A stretch of 42,660 bases of DNA from Bacteroidaceae bacterium (GTDB lineage Bacteria; Bacteroidota; Bacteroidia; Bacteroidales; Bacteroidaceae). The DNA is taken from contig JAEDMP010000013.1 in assembly GCA_016302965.1 (NCBI GenBank), forward strand, positions 1-42,660, in the 5' to 3' direction. Position numbers and translations under genes: made by a program. The notes beneath the pieces were generated by a model. It was not told the DNA's origin. It worked only from the letters and a program-made list of their open reading frames with translations, and searched no databases. Positions 8,137-15,319 of the stretch are shown one piece after another (the stretch's first letter is position 1; each line of letters begins with the position of its first letter).

Positions 8137-8739
8137 ATGAAAAAATTACCCCTCATGCTCGTGTGCCTCATACTGGCCACCTGCACACTACACATCCATG
8201 CAAAAAAGGAAACAGTACAGAAGATGTATATGTTTGGACTCTCTGCCTCCTTCAAGGATTCTGTAGTCTATATCACAGATATCCAGGAAGTAAAGGATGT
8301 GTGGTATGACACAAAAACCAAGTTCCTGTTGGGAAGAGAGAATTACTCTTCACAGCTGAGCCAGTATCTGACAGAACAAAAGGGACAGAAAAACAGAACC
8401 AGCATCGTGATGTTCAGTCTCGACAAGAAGAAACTCGACAAGAAGCTGAGCACAATGAAACAACTCTACACCGTGAAATCAAAAGGGAAGTTTGACGTGA
8501 GGTATCTCACCGCCACCGATTTCGCTTTCCAGACGGTAGAGCTGAACTTTGATGACGAGGACCCCAAACTCATCAAAGCCCACAGGAAAGAACAGTTGGC
8601 TGCCATCAAAGCGGCTGAAAGGCAAGAAAAACTGGCCGCCAAGGAGGCCAAGAGAGAGAAGAAAAGACAGAAGAAGGCGCTGAAAGAGCAAAAGAAAGCG
8701 CAGAAGGAACTGAAAAAGAATGCCCAGAAAACAAAATAA
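8137..8739 (+). CDS. Secreted protein of unknown function with a long basic C-terminal tail
   Basis: The 200-residue product has a signal peptide (MKKLPLMLVCLILATCTLHIHA). Residues 25-145 look like a small alpha/beta domain (VVYITDIQEVKDVWY, SIVMFSLDKKKL, DFAFQTVELNFDD). From about 150 to the end it becomes an uninterrupted charged helix of K, E, A and Q residues (AAKEAKREKKRQKKALKEQK), probably a coiled coil or a nucleic acid or lipid binding tail. I do not recognise the family, though similar short Bacteroidota exported proteins exist. The gene lies 16 bases before rsmG and shares its operon, which says nothing clear about its job. The signal peptide and operon spacing make the call as a real gene secure. 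Confidence 0.8.
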   Translation: MKKLPLMLVCLILATCTLHIHAKKETVQKMYMFGLSASFKDSVVYITDIQEVKDVWYDTKTKFLLGRENYSSQLSQYLTEQKGQKNRTSIVMFSLDKKKLDKKLSTMKQLYTVKSKGKFDVRYLTATDFAFQTVELNFDDEDPKLIKAHRKEQLAAIKAAERQEKLAAKEAKREKKRQKKALKEQKKAQKELKKNAQKTK

Positions 8740-8755
8740 CATCCTCTGAACAAGC

Positions 8756-9376
8756 ATGGAAACCATCCAGAAATATTTTACCAAACTGACGGAGAAACAA
8801 CTCGGACAGTTGGCTGCTCTCCGGGAGCTGTATACCGACTGGAACAGCAAAATCAATGTCATATCCAGAAAGGACATTGACAACCTGTATCTCCACCACG
8901 TGCTCCACTCAATGGCCATCGCCAAAGCCATCCGATTCCGCCCGGGAACCAAGGTGCTTGACTTTGGCACCGGGGGAGGTTTTCCCGGCATTCCGCTTGC
9001 TATCCTCTTTCCTGAAACGGAGTTCAAACTCATCGACGGAACGGGCAAAAAGATTCTCGTGGCCAGCGAGGTGGCAAAAGCTATCGGACTGGACAACTGT
9101 CACCCTACCCATCTGCGTGCCGAACAGGAGAAGGGACTCTTTGACTTTGTCGTAAGCAGGGCTGTGATGCCCCTACCCGACCTGATCAGGATTGCCCGCA
9201 AAAATATCTCCAAGAAATCACAGAATGCACTGCCCAACGGTTTTATCACCCTCAAGGGCGGAAACATCGACGGCGAGATCCAGCCCTTTATACGTATCGC
9301 AGAGGTCACTCCTCTCACGCAGATGTATGAAGAGGAATGGTTTAAAGAGAAATATCTGATATATGTACCTATCTAA
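8756..9376 (+). CDS. rsmG: 16S rRNA (guanine-527-N7)-methyltransferase
   Basis: The 206-residue enzyme (formerly GidB) methylates N7 of G527 in the 530 loop of 16S rRNA using S-adenosylmethionine. The SAM-binding motif VLDFGTGGGFPGIPLA lies at residues 67-82, preceded by the family N-terminal helix with WNSKINVISRKD and the HHVLHSM segment. The acidic strand EFKLIDGTGKK and VVSRAV (motif IV region) follow. Length is normal. It sits in a three-gene run with 15-16-base gaps on either side. Loss of RsmG in other bacteria gives low-level streptomycin resistance. Confidence 0.95.
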   Translation: METIQKYFTKLTEKQLGQLAALRELYTDWNSKINVISRKDIDNLYLHHVLHSMAIAKAIRFRPGTKVLDFGTGGGFPGIPLAILFPETEFKLIDGTGKKILVASEVAKAIGLDNCHPTHLRAEQEKGLFDFVVSRAVMPLPDLIRIARKNISKKSQNALPNGFITLKGGNIDGEIQPFIRIAEVTPLTQMYEEEWFKEKYLIYVPI

Positions 9377-9391
9377 TCATCGACGACTGTT

Positions 9392-10039
9392 ATGCTACAG
9401 ATACAACGATTTGTCTGCAATCCTTTTCAAGAGAATTGCTATGTGGTGAGCGACGAGACAAACGAAGCGGTCATCATTGACTGCGGTGCCTACGATCAGG
9501 CGGAACGAAAGGCCATCACTCGCTATATCGAAGAGAAAAAGCTGAAACCTGTCCATCTGCTGGTCACACACGCACATATCGACCACAACTTCGGCAACAA
9601 CACCATCTATGAGCAATACGGACTACAGCCAGAGATGAGCACTCAGGATGAGATTCTCTACCAACGGCTGAAGGAACAGGCAATCCGTCTCTGCGGTATA
9701 GAGATTGACTATGAGTTTCCTGCTCCGGGACGTTTGCTCTCCCAACAAGATTCCATCCAGTTTGGCCATCACCAACTGAGCATCATCCCTACTCCGGGAC
9801 ACTCCAAGGGGTCCATCTTCTTCTATTGCGAGGAAGAGAAACTGGCGTTCTCTGGTGACACCTTGTTCAAGATGAGCATCGGTAGAACTGATTTCGACTT
9901 TGGTTCATTTGATGAAATCATGGAGAGTATGCAGCTGTTGAAACAATTGCTTCCGGCCGAAACCACTATCCTGCCAGGACACGGACCAGCCACCACCATG
10001 CAAGAAGAAATGCGAAGCAATCCCTATCTGAGACAATAG
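9392..10039 (+). CDS. Metallo-beta-lactamase-fold hydrolase, small glyoxalase II-like type
   Basis: The 215-residue cytoplasmic protein carries all metal motifs of the superfamily: THAHIDH at residues 59-65 (two His, Asp, His), TPGHSKGS, the bridging Asp in FSGDTLF and ILPGHGPAT near the C-terminus. The layout resembles YcbL-type hydroxyacylglutathione hydrolase-like proteins, which are shorter than true glyoxalase II and lack its C-terminal substrate domain. The substrate is therefore uncertain: a thioester such as S-lactoylglutathione is possible, but Bacteroidota generally lack glutathione. It is the last gene of the rsmG operon and is followed by the repeat array. Confidence 0.9.
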   Translation: MLQIQRFVCNPFQENCYVVSDETNEAVIIDCGAYDQAERKAITRYIEEKKLKPVHLLVTHAHIDHNFGNNTIYEQYGLQPEMSTQDEILYQRLKEQAIRLCGIEIDYEFPAPGRLLSQQDSIQFGHHQLSIIPTPGHSKGSIFFYCEEEKLAFSGDTLFKMSIGRTDFDFGSFDEIMESMQLLKQLLPAETTILPGHGPATTMQEEMRSNPYLRQ

Positions 10040-10050
10040 ATTTTCGGGGG

Positions 10051-10194
10051 CTCAGTTCAGTTGCCAACTGATTGCCCTATTCAGTTCTCAACTGAACACC
10101 CTATTCAGTTCTCAACTGATTGCCCTATTCAGTTCTCAACTGAATACCCTATTCAGTTGACGACTGATTGCCCTATTCAGTTGCCGACTGATTA
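10051..10194. repeat. Six-copy 24-bp tandem array of dyad repeats
   Basis: Units begin at 10051, 10075, 10099, 10123, 10147 and 10171. The consensus is CCCTATTCAGTTCTCAACTG plus four variable bases. Each unit holds a dyad of the type TTCAGTT-NNN-AACTGAA that could form a 6-9-bp hairpin. The fourth unit extends it to TATTCAGTT/AACTGAATA. In units 5 and 6 an A-to-G change turns one T-A pair into a T-G wobble. Odd units end GATTG and even ones end AACA, AATA or ATTA, giving a 48-bp higher period. The array starts 11 bases after a stop codon and lies between convergent genes. There are no spacers, so it is not CRISPR. Confidence 0.92.
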
Positions 10195-10268
10195 TTCACC
10201 TCTTTTCCCCACAGCCCACTTCGGGAGTGCGTGAAAAGAATCTCGATAATCAGGCAAAATGACTTCAT

Positions 10269-10340
10269 GTGCGATAACATTAATAACCTTATTGCACAAA
10301 CATTATTAATCTTGCGGCAAAAAGATTAATAACCTTACTG
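10269..10340. repeat. Two hairpins with a repeated ATTAATAACCTTAYTGC element
   Basis: GTGCGATAA (10269-10277) pairs with TTATTGCAC (10289-10297), including one G-T pair. TTATTAATCTT (10303-10313) pairs with AAGATTAATAA (10322-10332) around an eight-base loop. The sequence ATTAATAACCTTAYTGC occurs as a direct repeat near 10280 and 10325. No reading frame of note runs through the region. Confidence 0.65.
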
Positions 10341-10415
10341 CGCACGCATATCGCTTAATGCGGTCAGCATAGCATGAGAGAAGCGAGAGGATAGGAAAAG
10401 GACAGGAAAAGGAAA

Positions 10416-10444
10416 AGGAAACCTTCACAGGCTTCCTTTTTTTT
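10416..10444. terminator. Bidirectional Rho-independent terminator
   Basis: AGGAAACCT (10416-10424) pairs with AGGCTTCCT (10429-10437) around TCAC, with one internal mismatch, and is followed by eight T residues (10437-10444). On the minus strand the same hairpin runs into TTTTCCTTTTCC. It could end read-through from the rsmG operon and also a leftward transcript. Confidence 0.75.
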
Positions 10445-10627
10445 GAGGAACGATGGATAATCACCCCTCATTAAATCAACTATGATAAACATAGTAAACA
10501 TTTTAAGAATAATTGTCTCGCGACAACCAGTCTTAACAAAACCTTAATAATCTAATACCATGAAAAACACACAGCAAAGATAACAAAAATCTTCACAAAT
10601 TTGCTGAGTTTTTCCAAAGTATTAATA
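10445..10627 (-). other. Gene-free structured stretch, possible small RNA on the minus strand
   Basis: No gene is visible. On the minus strand a TATCTTTG box (plus-strand 10575-10582) could start a transcript near 10568 that would end at the terminator at 10416-10437, giving about 150-160 bases. Between them lie two compact hairpins: ACTATG-ATAAA-CATAGT (10479-10495), and TTGTC/GACAA (10513-10526) with a GCGA loop on the minus strand. CAGCAAA/TTTGCTG (10572-10606) is a third dyad. There is no clear -33 element, so the RNA is a hypothesis. Confidence 0.3.
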
Positions 10628-11431
10628 TTATTTATACATCTTTCCGTTCCAATTGACATTTTTTTTCAAAAATATTTCGTTTGTCTTTGATTGCAAAGCC
10701 GGAAAGCCATCCGGTTGCTTCTGTTCACCCGGTTCGGAAGTCTCTTCCGGAATAGCATCTTCAATGGAACGGAAAACGATGGTCATGTCGGGAACAGCAG
10801 CGGACAGCTCGGCAGACATCATTTGTCCAGAGGGTATCTCGATGGACATCAGACAAGGCATCGGTTGCCACGAAGGAGTAAAAAAACGAATATCGCTCTC
10901 CAATACCTGATAACTGATGCTGTCGGCATGCGGATGGCGACAAGCAGCTGAATAGGTTGTCACCACACAGACAACTTGACACAAGGAATCTGAGGCGGCT
11001 GGCAAGCGGTCAGAGGGCGAAGCGGCGGCTTCGAGACGATGCTGATAGGGCAACAGTTTCATCTGCTGTACAACAGAGGGCGAGAGCTGAAGCTGAAGAA
11101 AATCATCTGTCAGCTGCACCATTGTGGTAGGGGCATCAAAACGGTTGGTGACCTTGGCCTCCATCTGAGAGGCGACAAAGTCGATCATATCCAGCCGGTT
11201 GTTACGGGTGAGATAGGGCAACAGACTGTCGGGCATCTCTGCAAAAACCTCACTGATAGTGCGGTCCTGACGTTTCTCCTGGGCGAAGGCCGTAAGGGAA
11301 GAGAGCATCAAAACACTCAGTATGAGACATATCGCAAGAACCCTTCCTTTGCACAATCTGACATGGGCCAAGGACCACAAGAATCCAGTCGTTCTGATGG
11401 TATAATTCAGTTGGGATGTATGTTTATTCAT
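10628..11431 (-). CDS. DUF3256 family exported protein
   Basis: The 267-residue product has a long charged N-region followed by a hydrophobic signal core (VLAICLILSVLMLSSLTAFA). The mature part begins with RTISEVFAEMPDSLLPYLTRNNRLDMIDFV, which matches what I know of DUF3256, a Bacteroidota family of periplasmic or surface proteins with no assigned function. The last 40 residues are low in complexity (EETSEPGEQKQPDG) and end in a basic tail. It is the final gene of the long minus-strand operon that begins at ileS, 27 bases after rsmE. The unusual 30-residue n-region could mean a later start, but no suitable ATG exists between it and the signal core. Confidence 0.72.
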   Translation of the reverse strand: MNKHTSQLNYTIRTTGFLWSLAHVRLCKGRVLAICLILSVLMLSSLTAFAQEKRQDRTISEVFAEMPDSLLPYLTRNNRLDMIDFVASQMEAKVTNRFDAPTTMVQLTDDFLQLQLSPSVVQQMKLLPYQHRLEAAASPSDRLPAASDSLCQVVCVVTTYSAACRHPHADSISYQVLESDIRFFTPSWQPMPCLMSIEIPSGQMMSAELSAAVPDMTIVFRSIEDAIPEETSEPGEQKQPDGFPALQSKTNEIFLKKNVNWNGKMYK

Positions 11432-11458
11432 TTCTTCTTGGATTTGTATTCATGTATA

Positions 11459-12181
11459 TCACCGACAGGAGGCAAGCTGCATCATGCTCACAGCCATAAG
11501 ACCAGCAGTCTCTGTGCGCAGACGGGATTCACCAAGATGTACAGACACGCACCCACACTTGACAGCTTCCTTCACTTCATCGATAGAGAAATCGCCTTCC
11601 GGTCCTATCATAACGGTCACAGGTTCTCCTGCCGGCAAGCGTTGAAGCTCAGAAAAGAGAGACACCCGGGGCACCTCCTCATAACAATGGGCAATATACA
11701 GATGTCCGGATGGACGAGACTCCAGAAAGCGCTTGAAGCTGCAGAGTTCATGCAAACGGGTCATCCAGGGCTTACGGCTCTGTTTCATGGCCGAAACCAC
11801 GATTTTTGCAATGCGTGGGAGTTTGATGACCTTGCGTTCAGAAAAGTGACACTCCAGAAAAGAGATGTCATCGATACCCATCTCCACTGCCTTCTCCACC
11901 ATCCATTCCATACGTTCCATCATCTTGGTGGGAGCAATAGCCAAGGTGAGCGGACGGTTCCAGGTCTTCTGCTGCGGATTCTTCTGCAGGATACGGTAAC
12001 GGCAATGCTTATGGTCGGCAAGCGTCACCTCTGCATCATAGAATGTACCCTCTCCGTCCATCAGCACCATCGTGTCGCCGGGACTCATGCGGAGCACCCT
12101 GATGGCATGGGTGGCTTCCTCGGCAGGCAGTTCATCCACCGCCTCAGCCTGAGGCACATAGAAATATCTGACTTCTTTCAT
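11459..12181 (-). CDS. rsmE: 16S rRNA (uracil-1498-N3)-methyltransferase
   Basis: The 240-residue enzyme methylates N3 of U1498 in helix 44 of 16S rRNA. It has the RsmE layout: an N-terminal PUA-like domain (residues 1-70, with ATHAIRVLRMSPGDTMVLMDG) and a C-terminal SPOUT methyltransferase domain. The latter shows MVEKAVEMGIDDISF, ERKV, the SAM-binding knot motif VMIGPEGDFS and the C-terminal LGESRLRTETAGLMAV. These are the diagnostic RsmE motifs. Length is normal. The gene follows the DUF151 gene by five bases, so translation is probably coupled. Confidence 0.95.
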   Translation of the reverse strand: MKEVRYFYVPQAEAVDELPAEEATHAIRVLRMSPGDTMVLMDGEGTFYDAEVTLADHKHCRYRILQKNPQQKTWNRPLTLAIAPTKMMERMEWMVEKAVEMGIDDISFLECHFSERKVIKLPRIAKIVVSAMKQSRKPWMTRLHELCSFKRFLESRPSGHLYIAHCYEEVPRVSLFSELQRLPAGEPVTVMIGPEGDFSIDEVKEAVKCGCVSVHLGESRLRTETAGLMAVSMMQLASCR

Positions 12182-12186
12182 GTTTG

Positions 12187-12753
12187 CTAATTTTGAGATA
12201 AACGGTCTTCTCCTCTCTTCTCCAACTCGGCCTTGATCTGGGCAGCCAGCCGATAGTTTTCTTGCTGGATGGCCTCTTCAAGCGAATGCCGTAACAATTT
12301 GACAGGCAGCGTATCCAAAGGAAAGCTCTGTCTGCAGCTGCCCATTTCAAAGGGTAGTCCGACTCTGGCAACAACCTGTTCGTTACAATAGAGTGGGCAA
12401 CCCGTAATGACCGCAAAGAGGATGGCATCACCAAAACGCAGGTCGGCAGAGAAGAAGAGACGCGAATGTACAAGGCGCACCATATAAACCCCATCACGTT
12501 CGTCATACAACTCTACCTGCAAATCACTGGTTTTTCCCATGGCAGAGAGCAGCTGGATCAGGACCTCGGGCAACATACGCTTGCAAATCTCCTGTTGAGG
12601 ATTCATGTGCATCTGTATCTGGCGTGCCACCATCACATCAATGATGACAGAGAGCATCTTTGTCTTCGTCTCATCTGCCAAGATTACCACCCTCACATCG
12701 TCAAAGGCATCCACGGTTCCAATGCCTGTAAAATAGAATTTCTGCATCTTCAT
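12187..12753 (-). CDS. DUF151 (bifunctional nuclease-like) protein with a C-terminal UVR motif
   Basis: The 188-residue protein has an N-terminal DUF151 domain (residues 15-140), marked by ADLRFGDAILFAVITGCPLYCNEQVV, and a C-terminal helix pair LEEAIQQENYRLAAQIKAELEKR (about residues 157-179), which is the UVR motif seen in UvrB, UvrC and ClpC. The DUF151 domain was reported to have RNase and DNase activity in plants and is uncharacterised in most bacteria. The UVR motif usually mediates protein-protein contact. The DUF151-UVR combination is common in Bacteroidota. It may belong to RNA or DNA surveillance, but this is inference. The neighbour rsmE follows by five bases. Confidence 0.85.
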   Translation of the reverse strand: MKMQKFYFTGIGTVDAFDDVRVVILADETKTKMLSVIIDVMVARQIQMHMNPQQEICKRMLPEVLIQLLSAMGKTSDLQVELYDERDGVYMVRLVHSRLFFSADLRFGDAILFAVITGCPLYCNEQVVARVGLPFEMGSCRQSFPLDTLPVKLLRHSLEEAIQQENYRLAAQIKAELEKRGEDRLSQN

Positions 12754-12819
12754 TTCCTTGTTCGTTCAACTTGAATGTTCTGTTCTCCTGATTCCTTCGC
12801 CATGCGCCGGCCGTTGCAG

Positions 12820-14064
12820 TCAGGACTGCTTCTCCGTTTTGTAACGGAAGACAAGGGCAAAAAGCACACCCACTACCAAGGCATACAAAGCGAAACTATG
12901 CCAGCAGGGAGCCCAATCGACAGAACCGTCAAGGGCGGTACGGCTGGTCACCACAGCCTGGGCCACCAACGAACCCACCGTGGCACCCAATCCATTGGTC
13001 ATCATCATGAACAGTCCCTGGGCACTGGAGCGCAAGGCCGGCTCTGTAGCATGGTCGACAAAAAGAGAGCCTGAGATGTTGAAGAAGTCGAATGCCACGC
13101 CATAGATAATCATGGAGAGGATGAACAGCCAGACACCTGTGCCTGGGTTGCCGATGGCCAGGAACTCGAAACGTAGCGCCCAGGCAAACATGGCAATGAG
13201 CATGACCGACTTGATGCCGAAACGCTTCATGAAGAAAGGAATGAGCAGGATGCAAAGCGTCTCACTGATCTGTGAGAGCGAATACAGGATATTGGAGTGT
13301 TGCACACCAAAGGTCTCTGCATAATCAGGAATGGAGGCAAAGCTCTCCAGGTAAGGTGTGGCAAAACCATTGGTAATCTGCAGACTGGCACCCAAGAGAG
13401 CTGAGAAGACAAAGAAAATGGCCATTTTCTTCTGCCTGAACAGCGCAAAGGCACGAAGACCGAAGGCATCGACCATACTCTGGCTCTTGCCCTTGTTGAC
13501 GGGACAGTCAGGCAAGGTGAAGGTATACAGAAAAAGCAGGATGCCGACCCCACCCGAAAGGAAAAACTGGTTATAGTTGGTCTGGAAACCCAACAAATCG
13601 ACCACCCACATGGTACAAATAAAACCAACCGTTCCGAAGACACGAATGGGCGGGAAAGCTTTGACCATATCCATCTTGGCCATTGTCAAGGCATTATAGG
13701 CTACGGAATTGGAGAGGGCAATCGTCGGCATATAGAAAGCCACACTCACCGAATAGATGGCAAACAGGGTGGTGAAATCCGCAGCTTGTCCGGCATCCTT
13801 GGCATAAAATGCAGCGGCAATCATGGCTAATCCCGCCACGAGATGACAGAGTCCCAACAGACGCTGGGCAGGAATCCACCGGTCGGCCACAATGCCCACA
13901 ACAGCAGGCATGAAAATGGAAACAAATCCCTGCATGGCATAGAAACTGCCGATATGGTCGGCCATACCGATACGTCCAAGATACATGCCCATACAGGTGA
14001 GATAAGCGCCCCAAACAGCAAACTCCAAGAAGTTCATGAGGGCCAAACGTACTTTCAACATCAT
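12820..14064 (-). CDS. MFS transporter, nucleoside:H+ symporter (NupG/XapB) type
   Basis: The 414-residue inner-membrane protein has twelve predicted membrane segments, beginning VRLALMNFLEFAVWGAYLTCMGMYL, a form typical of the NHS family with NupG and XapB. Helix pairs flank a cytoplasmic loop around residues 190-210 (NKGKSQSMVDAFGLRAFALFRQKKM). The sixth to eleventh helices hold SLSQISETLCILLIPFF and FDFFNISGSLFVDH, both features of this group. It should import nucleosides with protons. The start overlaps the stop of the small gene upstream by four bases (ATGA), which implies translational coupling. A second ATG follows immediately and cannot be excluded. Confidence 0.9.
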   Translation of the reverse strand: MMLKVRLALMNFLEFAVWGAYLTCMGMYLGRIGMADHIGSFYAMQGFVSIFMPAVVGIVADRWIPAQRLLGLCHLVAGLAMIAAAFYAKDAGQAADFTTLFAIYSVSVAFYMPTIALSNSVAYNALTMAKMDMVKAFPPIRVFGTVGFICTMWVVDLLGFQTNYNQFFLSGGVGILLFLYTFTLPDCPVNKGKSQSMVDAFGLRAFALFRQKKMAIFFVFSALLGASLQITNGFATPYLESFASIPDYAETFGVQHSNILYSLSQISETLCILLIPFFMKRFGIKSVMLIAMFAWALRFEFLAIGNPGTGVWLFILSMIIYGVAFDFFNISGSLFVDHATEPALRSSAQGLFMMMTNGLGATVGSLVAQAVVTSRTALDGSVDWAPCWHSFALYALVVGVLFALVFRYKTEKQS

Positions 14065-14330
14065 CGTATATTCTTTTTTGATAGGTTATTTATCTTTGTC
14101 TGATTGTCATTGGTCGAAGGCGGTATTGACCGGGGGGGTGCGAGATAATCACTGACCCGGAGTTCATCTCCCATCCACTCCGTAAACGGCTCCTCGCCCC
14201 GGAGCGGCCGTACAGACAGCACAGCCCCATCAGCGATCTCTACCACTGACATGGGGTGGCAAGCACCATCGGGCATGATGACCAGATGGGCAGCCAGTTT
14301 GCGAGGTCTTTTCATCCAGCTCTGTTTCAT
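14061..14330 (-). CDS. Small protein of unknown function bridging two genes by ATGA overlaps
   Basis: The 89-residue product starts in a four-base overlap with the DUF4296 gene stop (14327-14330) and ends in a four-base overlap with the transporter start (14061-14064). This double coupling argues that it is translated. The sequence has a basic N-terminus, then a probable beta-rich segment (LAAHLVIMPDGACHPMSVVEIADGAVLSVRPL) and a low-complexity, asparagine-rich C-terminus. The first part vaguely resembles the N-terminal strands of amidohydrolases (no catalytic HxH is present), so it could be a degenerate fragment or a small domain. I do not recognise it. No signal peptide or membrane segment is evident. 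Confidence 0.62.
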   Translation of the reverse strand: MKQSWMKRPRKLAAHLVIMPDGACHPMSVVEIADGAVLSVRPLRGEEPFTEWMGDELRVSDYLAPPRSIPPSTNDNQTKINNLSKKNIR

Positions 14331-15319
14331 CGGTTTCTACTGAGGGGTTTGATTTGGGCTGACGGATTGGGTCCCTCAGGACGCTGCCGGTCTTTTACCG
14401 GGCCACGGGAGCGCATTATTGCTGCATCCGGCAAGCGGGCAGCGGCGCTGTCTTTCCGTCTGTTGGCAGAGTCAGGTACAGCAGCCTTGGTGGTATCAGC
14501 TTGACCACTGCCCCCTCCTGCTGTCACCGAGTCTTGCCTGACAGGCTCTATTGGCTTGGCATGGAATCTGAGCAACTGGATATGGTCAATGAAAAGCAGT
14601 TTCAACGTGGTGTTCTTTTCGTTGCCCTTGTCAAGATAGAAGAATCCCCACAAACGCTTGATGCCATTCTTTGGATTGTCGGCCACACGCAACTGGTTGA
14701 GCCCCGACATGTAGATGTTGGTATGGAAGGTGGCGATACTGTCGTTGTCATACTCCACGGCAATGAATGCCGTAGCATCCTTGGTACCGCTTTGATAGAG
14801 ATAGTTGGTCTGGAAATACAGTTGGAAAGAGTCTCCCTTGCGGTAAGACGTATCCACCTTGCATTCGAAGTCGATACGATTATAGGGAGGGGCAGGAAGC
14901 AACAGCCAGCTGGTCTTCAGGTTCCACACATCGGCTGTATCGCCATGAAGCGAGAGATGGGCAAATTGTCCGAGTTCGCTTTCAGCGGCCCCCAATGCCT
15001 GCGCCTGGTTTTCCAACCGCTGGCTTACGCGCTTGTAGATCTCGTCGAGCCTGTAGGCATGTGAATAATAGTAGACGAGCGAGGAATCGAACTCAGCCTG
15101 GGTGACCTGATGCTTCTTCAACACGGCCTGATAAGCCAAGTGGCGTTCTGCATTTTCAGGAGCATCATGCTCCATCATCACTACAGCCTGCGAGAGATGG
15201 AAATCATAGAGTATCTCTTCCATCTCGTCGGGTTGCAGATAACGGGAAGGGACGCCGGGCTTGCAGCCCACGAACATCCACACCGCCAGCATCAGCCACG
15301 TGAGGTATTTTGTTTTCAT
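14327..15319 (-). CDS. DUF4296 domain lipoprotein
   Basis: The 330-residue product begins with a lipoprotein signal ending in the lipobox MFVGC (Cys19), so it is exported and lipidated. Residues 25-110 form the helical DUF4296 domain (YLQPDEMEEILYDFHLSQAVV, with the following run on YRLDEIYKRVSQRL). A beta-rich second half includes DVWNLKTSWLLLPAPPYNRIDFECKVD. The last 65 residues are low in complexity (SGQADTTKAAVPDSANRRKD). Function is unknown, although the family is widespread in Bacteroidota and regularly sits next to lspA. The start overlaps the lspA stop by four bases, so the lipoprotein is translationally coupled to the peptidase that matures lipoproteins. Confidence 0.85.
   Translation of the reverse strand: MKTKYLTWLMLAVWMFVGCKPGVPSRYLQPDEMEEILYDFHLSQAVVMMEHDAPENAERHLAYQAVLKKHQVTQAEFDSSLVYYYSHAYRLDEIYKRVSQRLENQAQALGAAESELGQFAHLSLHGDTADVWNLKTSWLLLPAPPYNRIDFECKVDTSYRKGDSFQLYFQTNYLYQSGTKDATAFIAVEYDNDSIATFHTNIYMSGLNQLRVADNPKNGIKRLWGFFYLDKGNEKNTTLKLLFIDHIQLLRFHAKPIEPVRQDSVTAGGGSGQADTTKAAVPDSANRRKDSAAARLPDAAIMRSRGPVKDRQRPEGPNPSAQIKPLSRNR

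Noticed and set aside
10051..10194. CRISPR array
   Set aside because: Units are contiguous 24-mers with internal dyads and no unique spacers, and no cas gene is present.
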